Below are positions 23,786-35,600 of a DNA stretch of 64,000 nt, piece after piece. Every line of letters starts with the position of its first letter. Position 1 is the first letter of the stretch. A model generated the notes under the pieces. That model did no database searches and was not told where the DNA came from. It saw only the letters and a program-made list of their open reading frames with translations. The translations under genes were made by a program, and so were the position numbers. Source of the DNA: Progne subis subis (taxonomy: Eukaryota > Chordata > Aves > Passeriformes > Hirundinidae); NCBI GenBank assembly GCA_022316685.1, contig JAKJHU010001527.1:1-64000 (forward strand), in the 5' to 3' direction.

Positions 23786-24770
23786 ACAAAATCCTTCTTT
23801 TCAATAAAAAGAAACAATAAAAATAAATAGTACCAAAATAATAAAATCTATTTTCCTGTCTTTCTTCCATGTTTTTAACTACGCCGGGTGTCAGATTCTC
23901 TCAGCTCCCCTTGGGAACAGCTCCACTTTCACTGCTTTTTGGAAAAAACACTTCCCACAGACATTACAGCCATTCCATGCTGATAACACTGACCTTGCCT
24001 GTGCCTGCCGGAAAATCAAACAGGAGCATTGCATAAGGGAGGATTTCTGAACTCCTTTCTCCCTCCTCAGAGCCCTGAAGGATTTTTCAGCATCTGCTAT
24101 AAAGACCCCACTCCTTATCTCTGAAACTTATCATCATCTCAGAGATTTCATGAGTCTTTGCTTGGGAATGAAATAAGAAATAGGGCTCCCAGCCTGAATG
24201 GTTACTTGAGCACATTTTCCCACTAGGTCCCGTTCAAAAGGTAAAAATCCTCCTGTCTTCTCCTCACACACCCAGTTTCTCTTTGAGGGAAAAAAAGAAA
24301 GTCTAAATCACTGTAAGTGACTCTAGTTCAGCCTTGGCAAACCATTCACAGTAGCTCTCAGGCAATCAAAGTGAGACACAAATATAAAAGATGTCTCCAG
24401 GGTCTATTTTAATAGGAAGAGCAGGACACCCTCCACTGGCTCCACCATGGATTATTTTCAGCAGGAAGCACACACAGGGAAACAGCTGGAGCAGCTTTTG
24501 CATGTCCACCAGGTGACCTGCAGTCCCCAAGGCTGTCCCCAGAGCATTGCATGGGCAAATTCTACCATCCCTGCAAAAGAAATTGGTGTAGACTGAAGGA
24601 GGGATCTGTGCCAGGATGCAGCTCAGCCCACACAGAGCTGGCTGCAAGGGCAGGGCTGCGGCTTCCTGTGCCAGGAGGGAGCATCCTGACAGCTACAAAT
24701 ATCATTCCTTAAGTGCCTGCACAGATGGGTGCAGTAATTTATCAAGGGCGACCAGGAAGGTGGTTCAGAT

Positions 24771-24776
24771 TTTATT
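24771..24776 (-). terminator. Candidate poly(A) signal for B3GALT5
   Basis: AATAAA on the minus strand, 524 bp past the B3GALT5 stop and beyond the CR1 fragment that sits in the presumed 3' UTR. Assigned by position only; a more distal site is possible. Confidence 0.35.
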
Positions 24777-24984
24777 CCCTGAACGAAAGTGCTTTGACTT
24801 TTTGTTTGGCACAGCAGAAATATTCCCGGGCCTCTGGCAGCAAGATTTGGGGGTGGGGAGGCTAGCAGGCCTGAATGTTTCAGGGAAAAAAAAAAAAAAA
24901 TAATCATAATAATTGTAAGTTGTGTAGAGAAGGGACGCACAGAGGTGGGAGTGAGTGGGAGAGAAGGAGGTTTGCATGTTCTTG

Positions 24985-25178
24985 GGCAGAAATAGGGCAT
25001 TTTTTCACAGAAAGAGTGGTTAAGCACTGGAAGGGGCTGCCCAGGGAGGTGTTCAAGGAGTGACTGGACACAGCACTCAGTGCTCTGGTTTAGCTGACAG
25101 AGCGGTGTTTAGTCAAAGGTTTGACTCAATGATCTTGGAGGTCTTTCCCAACCTTAACAATTCCCTGATTCTGTGATT
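24985..25178 (+). repeat. CR1 LINE 3' fragment in the B3GALT5 3' region
   Basis: Sense CR1 tail: AGAGTGGTTAAGCACTGGAA, GGGCTGCCCAGGGAGGTGTT, ending TTCCCTGATTCTGTGATT. It begins only about 120 bp downstream of the B3GALT5 stop, in opposite orientation to the gene. Confidence 0.9.
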
Positions 25179-25299
25179 AAAATAACCATTTCCAAAGCCT
25201 TTAACGTGCTGGAGATGGAGTTAATTGGGAGTTTGCTGAGTGGGGAGCAGCCCTGTAAAAGCAGAGAATTTCATTTTGTTAAGTGGAGCAGGGTAAGTG

Positions 25300-26253
25300 C
25301 TAGAGCACTCCTCCTTGAGTTCCTTCCACTAAGTGGTTCCAGTAGCTCAGCTGCTCAGACGGTTTTACTCCATGGCACGTCACGATTTTCTTAAAGCGAG
25401 GAACAGAGAACCTGATCTTTTCCGGGAAAAACGTCTGCTCCGAGTGAAGCTCCTCCAGCCGAATTTTTAATTTGTCAAGGCACAGTCCTATGAACACATC
25501 CTCCAGTTTAATGAATGGAACACTCTCCGAAATGTTATAGATCTGGCTGGCCACGTCGCTGGATAAAACATATCCAGTCCCGGAACAAAAGGGTGGGTAG
25601 GTCATTCCTGGATACTCTTCCCTACTCACATACCACTTACTCCCTCTTGTCCTGATGGGGTACTCGTGCAGTTTTAAAAAGCCTGTGAAGAATCCAGCCA
25701 TCTTCTTTTTCCTCAGAAGCAGCTCAGTGAGGTAAAAAACGTTGACAAACACGTCCGTGTCGGTTTTCATCACGAAGCTGGACTGGGAACAGAACCTGTG
25801 AATCCACTCGATTCCCATCATGGTCTTCAGGGTCAGGTTGTAATAGGTGTCCGTAAAGTTCTTCTGGATGATGTCTCTGTGCCTCTGGGCCTCAGCAGCG
25901 ATGCCAGCCTGCTGGCTGGGATCCACAGGGCTCCCCAGCAGGAAAAACGTCACCAGGCGCTTCCCAGCCACTGTCCTCTCCTTGCCCCAGGTGTGCCGGA
26001 TGGCCATCCTGGCATCCACCTGCTGTGACGAGGATGCCACAAGCAGGACGAGGAAAGGAGGGTTCTTGAGGCAGTTGATGTCTGGGAGCTGCGAGAAGTC
26101 CCCTTGGACCCTCCTGAAATTCTCCGTGGGGAGTGTGTAACCCTGGCTGCTCTCACAGGACACACAGAATTCGGCCCAGTTGTAGAAAGCCCAGAAGCTG
26201 GCACTGCTGAGGCCCACCAGGCAGACAAACAGCCTGAACCTTCTGGAATCCAT
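25300..26253 (-). CDS. B3GALT5: B3GALT5: beta-1,3-galactosyltransferase 5, complete coding exon (317 aa)
   Basis: A GT31-family Golgi type II membrane enzyme. The family member transfers galactose from UDP-Gal in beta-1,3 linkage to terminal GlcNAc or GalNAc on glycolipids and glycoproteins (type 1 chains). Layout: short cytoplasmic tail, a hydrophobic anchor at about residues 7-24, a stem to about 60, then the catalytic domain. Family motifs are PPFLVLLVASS (65-75), MAIRHTWGKER (83-93), FFLLG (103-107), the DxD-type metal/UDP-sugar site KTDTD (163-167), FCSGTGYVLSSDVA (222-235) and KLEDVFIGLCL (249-259). Sequons are NFT (132), NLT (139) and NIS (240). Length matches the human protein (310 aa) and no motif residue is missing. 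The start chosen is the ATG directly after a strong acceptor, TTGTTCCTTTCAG|ATG; the open frame extends 43 codons further upstream, but that stretch is intron or UTR by this reading. One coding exon preceded by non-coding exons is the known gene structure. Confidence 0.96.
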   Translation of the reverse strand: MDSRRFRLFVCLVGLSSASFWAFYNWAEFCVSCESSQGYTLPTENFRRVQGDFSQLPDINCLKNPPFLVLLVASSSQQVDARMAIRHTWGKERTVAGKRLVTFFLLGSPVDPSQQAGIAAEAQRHRDIIQKNFTDTYYNLTLKTMMGIEWIHRFCSQSSFVMKTDTDVFVNVFYLTELLLRKKKMAGFFTGFLKLHEYPIRTRGSKWYVSREEYPGMTYPPFCSGTGYVLSSDVASQIYNISESVPFIKLEDVFIGLCLDKLKIRLEELHSEQTFFPEKIRFSVPRFKKIVTCHGVKPSEQLSYWNHLVEGTQGGVL

Positions 26254-26272
26254 CTGAAAGGAACAAGAGGGA
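26254..26272 (-). other. 3' splice site immediately before the B3GALT5 start codon
   Basis: The minus strand reads CCCTCTTGTTCCTTTCAG and then ATG, a long pyrimidine tract with CAG, so the coding exon begins essentially at the start codon. This supports 5' UTR exons further upstream (higher coordinates), which I could not place. Confidence 0.75.
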
Positions 26273-28605
26273 GCAGCACATCCGTTAAAAATCTGGTTCC
26301 TCTCAGTGCTCCGCTCCCAACTCCCTGTGCAGGGATTTAAAGCCAGTTCAGCTCTGATAGAGAGCTGCCTGTTTGAGGGCACTCACCCACGTGCATTCCT
26401 CCTCCTGTCACCCCCACGAGACGTTCTGCTGGCACATTCACACTTGGGCTTAACTTGAATCTGCCCCCCGAGCCAGTGTGTCCTCAGAAGTCCACACAAG
26501 CGTGTCCACTGACACCAGCTTCCCCAGGCGGATACCTCAAACTTCCTCCCCATTTTCAGCATCCTACAAACCAAGTTTAGTCCCACCAGGGCCAGAGAGG
26601 GAGCAGATTTATGTATCCATTTCAGAGGGCAGAGAATATCAGTGATAGTTTTTTGTTTGGGTTTTTTTGTGATTTTTTTGTTTTGTTTTGTTTTTGGGTT
26701 TGTGGTTTTTTTTTTTTTTTTTTTTTTTTAATTAAATACCATGTTTCTCCATTTGTGCCTGTGTCCCAGAACCAGCAGGTGTCCAACAGGCACAGCCAGC
26801 CAGGTTCCTCTCATCTTCATCACCTTTGTGTCCTATGGGGCTCCTGCCCCAACCCAGAAACTGCTCCTGATCCTTTTGCTGGAGGGGCCATGAGTCACAT
26901 TTTTGAAGTTGGGTCAGCTGCTCTGAAAAAAAAAAAGAAAAGAACAGAACCAAAACAGCAGTGGGTCACTTCATTTGGATGCTTCAGCTTGTGCAGAGTT
27001 TGAGTGACTCACTAGGACATGCTGAGGTGAGAAGGGGCTTGTCCTATTCTTCTCTCCTTTTTAAGTGAGAAAGATCCAAACAATACCAACAATGTTCACC
27101 CATTTAGCCTTGTAAGAGATTAATGAGCTGGACATCTGGTTATAAATCTAATAGACATTTTGAGTGAGAGAAAAATCACCGAAGCAAACCCCAAATCCTT
27201 ACAGTGCCAAAAAATATTACACATCTCCATAAATTAACCCAGTGAGAGGAGTTTAGTTGCTCATTCCAGTAAGCAACAGACTCTTCTACTGCTCTTTTAG
27301 AGCACTAGGATGGGGCAATTTTTACCAGGGGGAAGGGTACTCCTTCCACCTTCCCCTTTCTTAATGAAGAATTGTATCTGGCTCCCCAGCTGAGAACACA
27401 GTGAACCAAATTAACCATGCCCAGAGCTGCAGATTTCATGGAAACTTGATCTCTGCCTTCTGACCAGGAATGTTCTGTGAAGACTCCCCCAAATTCACAT
27501 TAGTGCCTTCGTTTTGCTCAAATTCCCCTTTCCAGGCAATCCAAGGTTTTACATTGCAGGATTTAAGTTCATTTGAAAGTCCAGCCAGGTGTCCCTGGAA
27601 CCAAATCCAGCTCATTTTCCCCCCAAGAATAGCCCCATTGATTTCAGTGAGAATCCTCAAAAGCATGAAATAAGTAGAACTGGAGTCTTGGTTTACTGGA
27701 ATTTTTGCAATGATTCACTAATGAATTTTGAAAAGATTTCAAAAGTTCACATTTCTTCTGGCACTTATATTTAAATTCACTTTATCCTTAAATAGAGTAT
27801 TCCTCAGATCTGACTTTTGCTTGTATTTATAGCTCACAGCAGTCTTGTAATTAAGTTTACAACTGCTTTAGTTAAATACGTACGTAGAATTGTGTGAGAT
27901 TATACATATGCAGTTATATTATATGTATATACAAAAGATTATACAAAAATGTGCTCAGATTCTTCAGTGGCTTGGGAGGAAGCACATGAATATCCTGAAT
28001 TGTGTTCTCAGGACAGGATGATGTTTTGAGGTTGACAATGGAGATGTACAAGAGGTTCACCAGCTCACAGAAGACTGTTTTGGGAGTCTGAGATCTCTGA
28101 CAGAAATTCCAGAACATGTACAAACCAAACACTGAACAAAGAAAACAATGGAGAGCAACATTCTACTAAAACCATTAAAACCTTTTCACAAATATCCAAG
28201 TGCAAGGTGCCATAACACACCACAACCATTTTACGAGATTTCGGTGGAATCAGACTAATGTAACGTGATCATCATTTACTTTTTGTTTCAGCATTGCTAA
28301 CAGATCCATAAAGAACTTTAAAAAGACCCTTGTTTTGGTCTGCTGGGTGAGCAACCTCTCACCTTTACCATTCTGCCTTTCCAGAACCACCCTGCCCTCT
28401 CCTTTCAGCCCATGCGTGAAGGAGCACAAGATGCACACGCACATAAACACACAAACACACACAGCTGGGCAATGCAGATGTTTGCAAATGCATGCAAATT
28501 TGTAAACTCTGTTTTAGAAGTTCTGCAAGTGGCACCTGTGTCCATGTATCCTCTCCCAGCAGGTCTCCGTGTAGGGATCAAGGAGTGGGCAGTGGCCTTG
28601 ATAAG
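26273..28605 (-). other. Upstream intron/flank of B3GALT5
   Basis: No coding exon recognised. It has a T run at about 26,707-26,729 and an AT-rich segment near 27,890-27,950. 5' UTR exons of B3GALT5 may be present but cannot be called by eye. Confidence 0.45.
28434..28462. repeat. Short imperfect (CA)n
   Basis: About 29 bp of CA-rich sequence, ACACGCACATAAACACACAA then ACACACACA. Confidence 0.8.
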
Positions 28606-28722
28606 AAGAACCATGGAATGGTTTGGGTTGAAAAGGACCTTAAAGCTCATCCAGTTCCACCCCTGCCATGGGCAGGGACACCTTCCACTGTCCCAGGCTG
28701 CTCCAAACCCAACCTGGCACTC
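28606..28722 (-). repeat. CR1 LINE 3' fragment
   Basis: Antisense CR1 end: GGAATGGTTTGGGTTGAAAA, CTCATCCAGTTCCACCCCTG, CACTGTCCCAGGCTGCTCC. Confidence 0.9.
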
Positions 28723-28724
28723 AC

Positions 28725-29925
28725 TGTGAGAACTCCAAGGGAAAGGGGTGACAAGAGACATCAGCTGCTTCCTCTTGCCAAGGCCATTTTTCTTCCAAAA
28801 CCATCCATTCAATCCTTGTTTTCAGGTGAACAGGGAGAATTATGTACACTAAAACCATTTTAGGTTAATGCAGGCAGGACAGTTCCTTGGAGCATTGAAG
28901 TTTCTGTATCAGGAATTGAATCACCCTGGTATTGTCTCCTTATCCCTGAGAAGCTGAGCTCCCCTTCCATCCCCATTTTGCATCAAAACAAATCTTTCTG
29001 GTTTCATATAAAGTCCTTTTGCATGGCATTATACTTGATTTTTCTCTGTGATCTCAGTCAGAAATCACAGTTTTTAATTATCTCAAAGCTTTTTCCATCT
29101 CCTGTTGCTCCAACTGCAAAATATTTTATGAAGGGCATTGCCAAAAAAATTGCCTGTTTCATATCCTAGAGACTTTCCTTAAACTGACTGGCACTTCATG
29201 GGTCTCTGCAGCTGTGGAATCCTGGCACCAAACCATGTGGGGGCTGCAGCCTCTTCTGACACTCACCTGAAATGAACACATAAAAAAAGCCTCTGTTCTC
29301 TCCCAGCAGCTTAAGGGGAGCTGAAATTTTTAAATTCTCTTTGTTATTTGCCAAATCCTTCCTTTTTTCTTGAGGCTGTCTCTTTTAGACAAGTCACAGT
29401 GGTTCTTTTTTCAGCACAAAGTGTTAACAACAACTCTGGCATTGAACACAAACAAGTAAACACTCCACGATGATTACAAATGACTGCCACAAATGCACCT
29501 TGTAGCAGTCTCCAGTTTGGTAGCCATGAGTTAAGCCAACCTCATCAAAAAGTTTGCTTCTTTCTGCCACTCTTCTATTGCTTTTTCTATCAATTTTTGT
29601 CTGCTGGGCTTCAAACCCATCCCTGATGTAAGTGAAACATTCTTGTCCTATAATAGCACATTTTTCTTTAGGGCCATGTGGTTCTGTGGAGCCTCATTCC
29701 TACCAACATTCCTTGAGAACACATCCAGCAATTAGTGACACTTCATATTTCAGCTACTTTAAATTTTCATAGGAATTCTCAGGACTAATCCCTCCGTGAA
29801 ACTCTAAAGGTGTTTTTGGCGAACAAAGATTTTGGTGAACTGTTAAGATGCACCTTACAGATACGAGCAATACTTCAGCTGCAAGGTTATTCAGTCTTTA
29901 TCCTCAATTTTGTTCTGGTTGGGTG
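28725..29925. other. Intergenic; possible decayed retroviral 3' part
   Basis: No gene recognised. By position it would hold the env region of the provirus whose pol lies just above, but no env motif is readable. Confidence 0.4.
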
Positions 29926-29929
29926 TAAT

Positions 29930-30560
29930 AATTTAAGTACAATAGCATAATTCATTCTTTCTGCATTTCCACTCCATGGAGTGTGTAAATCCCACTGAAT
30001 TCCCAAGGCCCTGCTCACTTGTCCCGCTATTCCTACTACAAAACGAGACCCCTCTGTCTGATGACATTCCTAGAGGAGCTCCAAAGCATGGAAATACTTG
30101 ATTTAGAAATATTTTCACTACTTCTTTTGCCATGTTGGTGCAACGGGGAAATGCTTCAGGCTACCCAGAAAAGAGATCCACTAAAAAGATATTTACAGCT
30201 CTCTTTGCATGGAAGTTCTGTAAAGTCAACTTGCCAACAATCTCCAGGAGAGTTTTTACATTTCATAGCCTCTGTCACGACTTTATTCTCTCAGAAACTA
30301 TTACTTGTCCAGCAGGGGTGACTGCCCATCCGCCAGGGTGAAATTTAGGATATAATGCTTTGATTAACTGATAATTTTTTGCGCTATATTCTGGTTTAAT
30401 ATCAGCTGCGTAGCTCTGACTGCTCACAAACAGCTGGGCCATCCTTGGCATAAGGGAATAATTCAAAAGATTTCACAGGATCGGGGAAGCCCAAAGCTGG
30501 AGACCTCATTAGTGCTTTTTAAGTGGTTTGAAAGCAGCCCGAGCATCATCAGGCCAGATA
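29930..30560 (-). pseudogene. Broken gammaretrovirus-like pol: RT end and integrase core
   Basis: Minus-strand remnants of an old endogenous retrovirus in a consistent order but several frames. At about 30,440-30,560 is an RT-connection segment (SPALGFPDPVKSFELF), the counterpart of the gammaretroviral APALGLPD region. At about 30,300-30,390 is a GGWAVTPAGQVIVSERI segment, probably near the integrase start. At 30,208-30,247 is the first integrase-core aspartate (CWQVDFTELP), and at 30,049-30,063 the second in SSDRG, after FPCFGAPLGM. Stops and frameshifts separate these pieces, including one after WVA near 30,150 and a jump past the SSDRG motif. No function is expected. Confidence 0.8.
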
Positions 30561-31233
30561 ATGAAGTCTTTATGGGCAGTTTTAAAAGCCCATACAAAGG
30601 GTGGACCAATAATCCAAAATTCCTTTAAGTCTATTACAGTGAACCGTTACAAATTTATTTATTTACTTACTTTTTTGTGTGTGTGGTTGTATGAGTATTG
30701 GGTAACTTACCAATTTTTGGGTTAGTTAGCAATGTTATTAATTGTCCTTGAGTCTTGTGCTAAGTCATAATCTTTACTACTAACATTTTTGACTGGCAAA
30801 ATTTGAGTTCACCAACAACCTGCACCTTAAAATTTTCTTAATGTTAGGTAATGAGCCTTTTCAATGCTTTAATTTTAAAGGATATTGGTTTTGTCTTACC
30901 AGGCCTGTGTCTGATTCAATTTGATTCTCACTGGTTCTGCTCTTCTTGATTTTCCAGGAATATCCCTGGCCCACACAATGGGAATTACTGCATCCTTAAT
31001 TTCCTTTGGGATAGGTTCAGACTGGGAAGTCACTGTAATATAAAAATTGAAGTTTACATATATTTAGACTCAGGGATTTTAATTTGAATGTCTCTTTCCT
31101 GAAACTTGATTTTTGCACTCAATTTTCCCAATAAGTTTTTCTTTAATAGCAGCTCTGGAGAGTTAGGAAGGTACAAAGATTTATGGGTTATTTATAATTT
31201 TTATAATTTTCCTAGTTTGAACTTAACTGGTTT

Positions 31234-31527
31234 TCAAAAGGGGAGCAGTTCTCGAGTTCCAGTGGCACCAACAATTGAGATGGAGGCATCACAAAACTTC
31301 CCTTGCAGGGTATTTAATATTGAATAATTGGTTCCCGTGTCCATTAAAAATTCCAGGTTTTCATTTCTTAGTGTGGCTTTTACCAGAGGCTCTGCTACTG
31401 CCAGGAGAGGCTTTGGAGGAGTCCTGGGTTTTACCTGAAAATAATCATGCTTTTTTTTTTTTTTTTTGTAATATGTGTATTGATTAGTTCCCAATCTTCC
31501 TAATGAAGATAGAGGAACTGAGCCCAT
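31234..31527 (-). pseudogene. Retroviral protease fragment
   Basis: An open minus-strand stretch contains FLMDTGTNYSILNT (about 31,309-31,355), the aspartyl-protease active-site motif of retroviruses (LVDTGA type), followed by a V-G-A-T-G-T segment resembling the flap. It lies upstream of the pol fragments in the same orientation, so both come from one provirus with pro-pol order kept. The frame is interrupted by an A-rich run (KKKKKK) at its start. The RT body between 30,560 and 31,230 is too decayed to read. Confidence 0.75.
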
Positions 31528-31974
31528 TCCCCTGTTACAAGACTCCTTCCTGGGTGTAAGAATTTTTGGCTGTTTTCCTTCATAACTGCTATCGTTTTCT
31601 GTTTAGTTTTTTTTTTTCCTTTTTTAATTTTTTTTTTCTATTTTTTTGGATCTGCACATTTGGATACACTGCACATGCAACATCAAGTAGTTTACCTGTA
31701 ATAAAACCATCCCTTTCTTGGTTTTTTGGTAGTTTTATTCTAATATCATCGGAGGATTATCCTATGGAAATAAGAGCCAGGTGATTTTACCTTCCTCTCA
31801 AACATTTTTCTTATCTTTATTTCTCTCTTATCTATGCCTGCAGCTGGCCTTTTCGGGTGTCTATACACAGGACGTCACAGCTAAGTCTTAAACTTTCTTT
31901 TTTTAATTGACAATCTAAATGCTGGTAGCTGTTCCACCAAAATGTTAGAAAACCAGGTTTCAAAATCTCTGCTT

Positions 31975-32215
31975 AAAAAAAAAAAATAAATAACAGAATG
32001 CTAAATTCTAAAATACCAAAATACATATTTAAATTATTAAAATACTAAGTTCCAAAATACCAAAGTAACCCAGTTTCAAAATATTAAAATACCAAGTTCT
32101 AAAATACTAAAATAATTCTTCTTCAAAACACCAGCACATCAAGCTTGAAAATATCAAAGTAACCCAACTTCAAGATTTTAAATTCCAGAATACTCAGTTC
32201 CAAAACAACAATTTT
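31975..32215. repeat. Degenerate AT-rich short-period repeat
   Basis: A run of diverged units such as AAAATACCAAAGTAACCCA, AAAATACTAAGTTCC and AAAATATTAAAATACCAAG, with a loose 12-16 bp rhythm. It lies on the upstream (gag) side of the retroviral remnant. Confidence 0.7.
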
Positions 32216-32556
32216 CAGGTGCCTTAGGTGGGCAGGAGTCCCAAACTCAAGAGAATGCCTTAATGTCCCAATGGGATCCTACCTGTGTCCCAAATGAATC
32301 TGAGGGAATCTGTGATTTTCTCCAGGAAAGTCCTGATACCAACACGGAAAATCCCAGAGCCTCAGGGGACACCAGGCAGTTCTCCTGTGTGGGTTCAGCA
32401 GAAATGACACCAAACTTAGCAGGAATAAACTTTTCTAACTTTCTTTCTGTTGCTTTTTTTCACATCATTTGCCAAAAGCCCACTGGAGTCCTCTTCATCT
32501 GTTTCTCCCCTGGTCCCAGACACGCTTATCATCATCTGGGTGCACCTTGACATAGT

Positions 32557-32561
<5 letters not shown>

Positions 32562-32610
<49 letters not shown>
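32562..32610. repeat. 49-base T homopolymer
   Basis: An uninterrupted run of 49 T (poly-A on the minus strand), the longest homopolymer in the window. The lysine-rich frame across it is an artefact. Confidence 0.97.
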
Positions 32611-32615
<5 letters not shown>

Positions 32616-32619
32616 CTTT

Positions 32620-35600
32620 TTTTGTGTTAGTCTTTAAGCTCTGCTCAGCAGCTTCAGGGAGCTGAAAATGTCTGTTCTCTATGTTATATATCAGTGGCAC
32701 CCTATGAAGGAGGTGGCCAAGGTCTGGGATCCTAATCCCAAACTGCAGAACTCTCTTTTTTGCAAGTCCCCATTTCCACCAGCGGCGCAAACTCCCTCCT
32801 AGGTCCTGCCATGGGCACCAGGTTGGCTTCAGGGTCTCTCTGCTCACACCACTGACCCTGGTGGAACTCCTCTGTGTTTCCCAGAGATCAAGCCACGGTA
32901 GCTCCTGTGCCAAGGCCTAATTAGTGCGTCAAAATTCACCTGACATCTCCTTTCGGTCTGTTAATGAGCGTAACCATCGGAGCAGCACCGAGAGATCAAG
33001 GGCTGTGTGCCACATAGTTCAGGGAAAGGGGTCTGGCCCGAGGCAGAGACGGGGAAGTAGGTCTGGAGTCCCCCTGAGGAACGGGTTAGGAATATCAGTT
33101 TAAAGAATTACACTTTTCTGAACTTTTCTGGGACAAAGCTCCGGTCGGGTTCAGTGCGTGGCTGGTGTTGTTTCGCACTGAGGTCACGCACATCAGCCAG
33201 GGAAAAACCCAAAAACCACCTGCAAGGGTCCCTGCTCTGTAAAAAGACTCAAAGAGCTGCAGCCCCAGAATCAGAGGCATGACTTCAGAGTGCGACCAGG
33301 AGCTCCAGCCTCAAATCCTGCACAGTTCAAGTCAGCAGTCAGCATTATTCCCATTTGCCTTTCCTAATCACTGCATGTAACATATGCCCTGCTATAAGGA
33401 CTAGCAAAAGCTGCTAGCTCCCAATTTTCCTAGGAATAAAGCCCCTAAATTGCTTTTTCATAAGCTCAGCATGACACAGAGAAGGATTGAGCACACATAG
33501 ATAATAAGAAATGTCAAGAACAGCAGGAAACATTTAGATTTGGGGTTTGTTTTTTTTTTTTTTCCTAAATGCAAGGCTTTCAGAGGAGCAGGGGCCAGTC
33601 TGGAGCTCTCCAAAATGACGTCTCTGGTGATGCAATGGGTTCAGCAGCGGCTGGGTCGCCAGTTTTATGTAAATTAACAGTGTGCTCGCTCAAACTGGCA
33701 GGCAAAAAGGGTGGAAACCCAAAAAAAAAAGTGTGGGGCAAGGGAAAAAGTTTTTGTGCCGCCCTTACTGAACCTTTTCCCCTCTGATATCCCTCTGCTC
33801 TCAGGATGGTGTCTCCTTGTCAGTCCATCAGCAAGACAGAGCAAGGCACTGTTCCTCTTCTCCACACACACCAGTTTCTGTCACTTCAGCACTGACTTGC
33901 TGGGCTCATTAGTTATGGCCAGATTCTCTTTTTTTTTTCCCTTTCTTTTTCTTCCTTTTTTTTTTTAATTTGTTTGGTTTTGGTTTTTTTAGTGGGTTTG
34001 TTGTTGTTGTTGTTGGGGGGCTGGTTTGGGTTTTGCTCGTTTGCTTGTTTTGTTGTGTTTTTGCTTTGATTATTTTCGTCTCTTTGGGTTTTCTCTCGTT
34101 TTTTTTCTGCAGTGCTACTCTGGAGGGAGGGGGTTTCCTTTCCCAGTCCCTCCCAGGCCTTCTGTGATGGGATCTGTGTGGGAAAAAAAAAAAAAAAAAA
34201 GTGTCTGAGGCTTGGGGTTTGTTTTTAAGCTTTCCATGCTTAAAATGTGCCTCTGGATCTCCAGAACTGCCACAATGTTTTATGGCCAGGGAGTGACTCT
34301 GTCCCAGACCCCGGGCAGGAGTCCCTAAGTCATCAATTAGACAAGAGATAGAAAAGGAACATTGCTGTTATGGATTTGCAAATCCTACTCTGTTGCCTGG
34401 CTTATGCTCTGTCATTATGTCACTAATACCCATTTAGCTGATTGACCCTGTGACTCCAACAGCAGATTGAATTTTCTTTGTAAAAGGTTGGGCTGGTTTG
34501 GTTTTTTTTGTTTTTGTTTTTTTGTTTTTTTTTTTTATTTACCACTTTGGGTTTTATTAAGGAAGGAATTAAGAATAATTAAAAGGAAAGAAAAGAGGTA
34601 GAGTAAAAGTGAAGTTATGGATTTTCTGGAGAAGGAAAAATTAGAGTGAGAGAGAGTTACATTCTAGAATACAAGCCAAATGAAATAGCATTTACCATAT
34701 ATTCAGATATGTGCACACAACTGTATTCTCAAGGGCATGGCCAACATGGCCTAAACACTGGCACAGCTACAATAAGGAGAGGAACATTTTTCACAGCAGT
34801 CAAAGAAAAAATATGGTCAAATGAAAGGAGAAAACTTTAAAATATAAACTGGTTCGTTTTCAGTACCTGAGCGAGAGTCCTTTCAAGTTTCACTTCTTTG
34901 TCCCATCGTGCAGTGAGACAATTTCAGAAGAGCCACCTGACCCACCGTAACTCCTTAACCTTGCTGCTTCAGAGGCAAATTTGCACCATTTCCTCCTCTG
35001 GGTCATATTTTTGAGTTGATTTCGCAGTGGTTAACCGCAGTCCCAGTAGATTATATAAACACAACCTGAACATGGCTGCTCCCCCAAAGGCAGAGCACAG
35101 GCACAGGGGGAGTTTTGCAGGCAACATTCATCCATTTAATAGCTGCATCTTTATTTTTACAGGGAAAGAACAAACGTTCCTGGGCCTCATCCGCTCAGAA
35201 AAGCGTTCCCAGCTCAGATTCAGGAGTGTCACCTCGGATGTGGAAATTTCCATTATTAAAATGGTTACAACGGCCCAGACCAGGTGTCCTTGGGTTCTGC
35301 CTCTGTCCCTAGCCAGATGCCTAAAGGAGGATCAAGATCATGGCAAGAGGGAAGGCCTTTGTGGCACAAGAATCTTTTGAACCAGAGGATGCATCTTCCT
35401 CCTTATTAAAAAAAGGAAAAAAAAAATCAAGAGCCATCAGCCCTTAAAGCACCTTGACCTCGTCCACCCAACCATGAGCACTTGCTCGTAACATCTGTTT
35501 CGAAAAGCCAAAAAAAGCATCCTCAGACCAAAAATGCAATTTTGCTCGCAAAACCAGCAAAAAGTTTGTGTCTCGGAGTGATTCAAACCAGAACAGTTTG

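Larger units (their letters stand above)
22800..24984. other. Intergenic region downstream of B3GALT5
   Basis: No exon recognised. It contains the GAAA array and the candidate B3GALT5 poly(A) signal, both listed separately, and an A run near 24,888. Confidence 0.5.

Noticed and set aside
26254..26382. 43-codon N-terminal extension of the B3GALT5 frame
   Set aside because: Contains a strong 3' splice site directly before the internal ATG, and the family begins with a short cytoplasmic tail plus anchor.
32416..32913. 165-codon minus-strand frame as a gag gene
   Set aside because: Its middle is the 49-base homopolymer and neither flank shows a capsid or zinc-knuckle motif.
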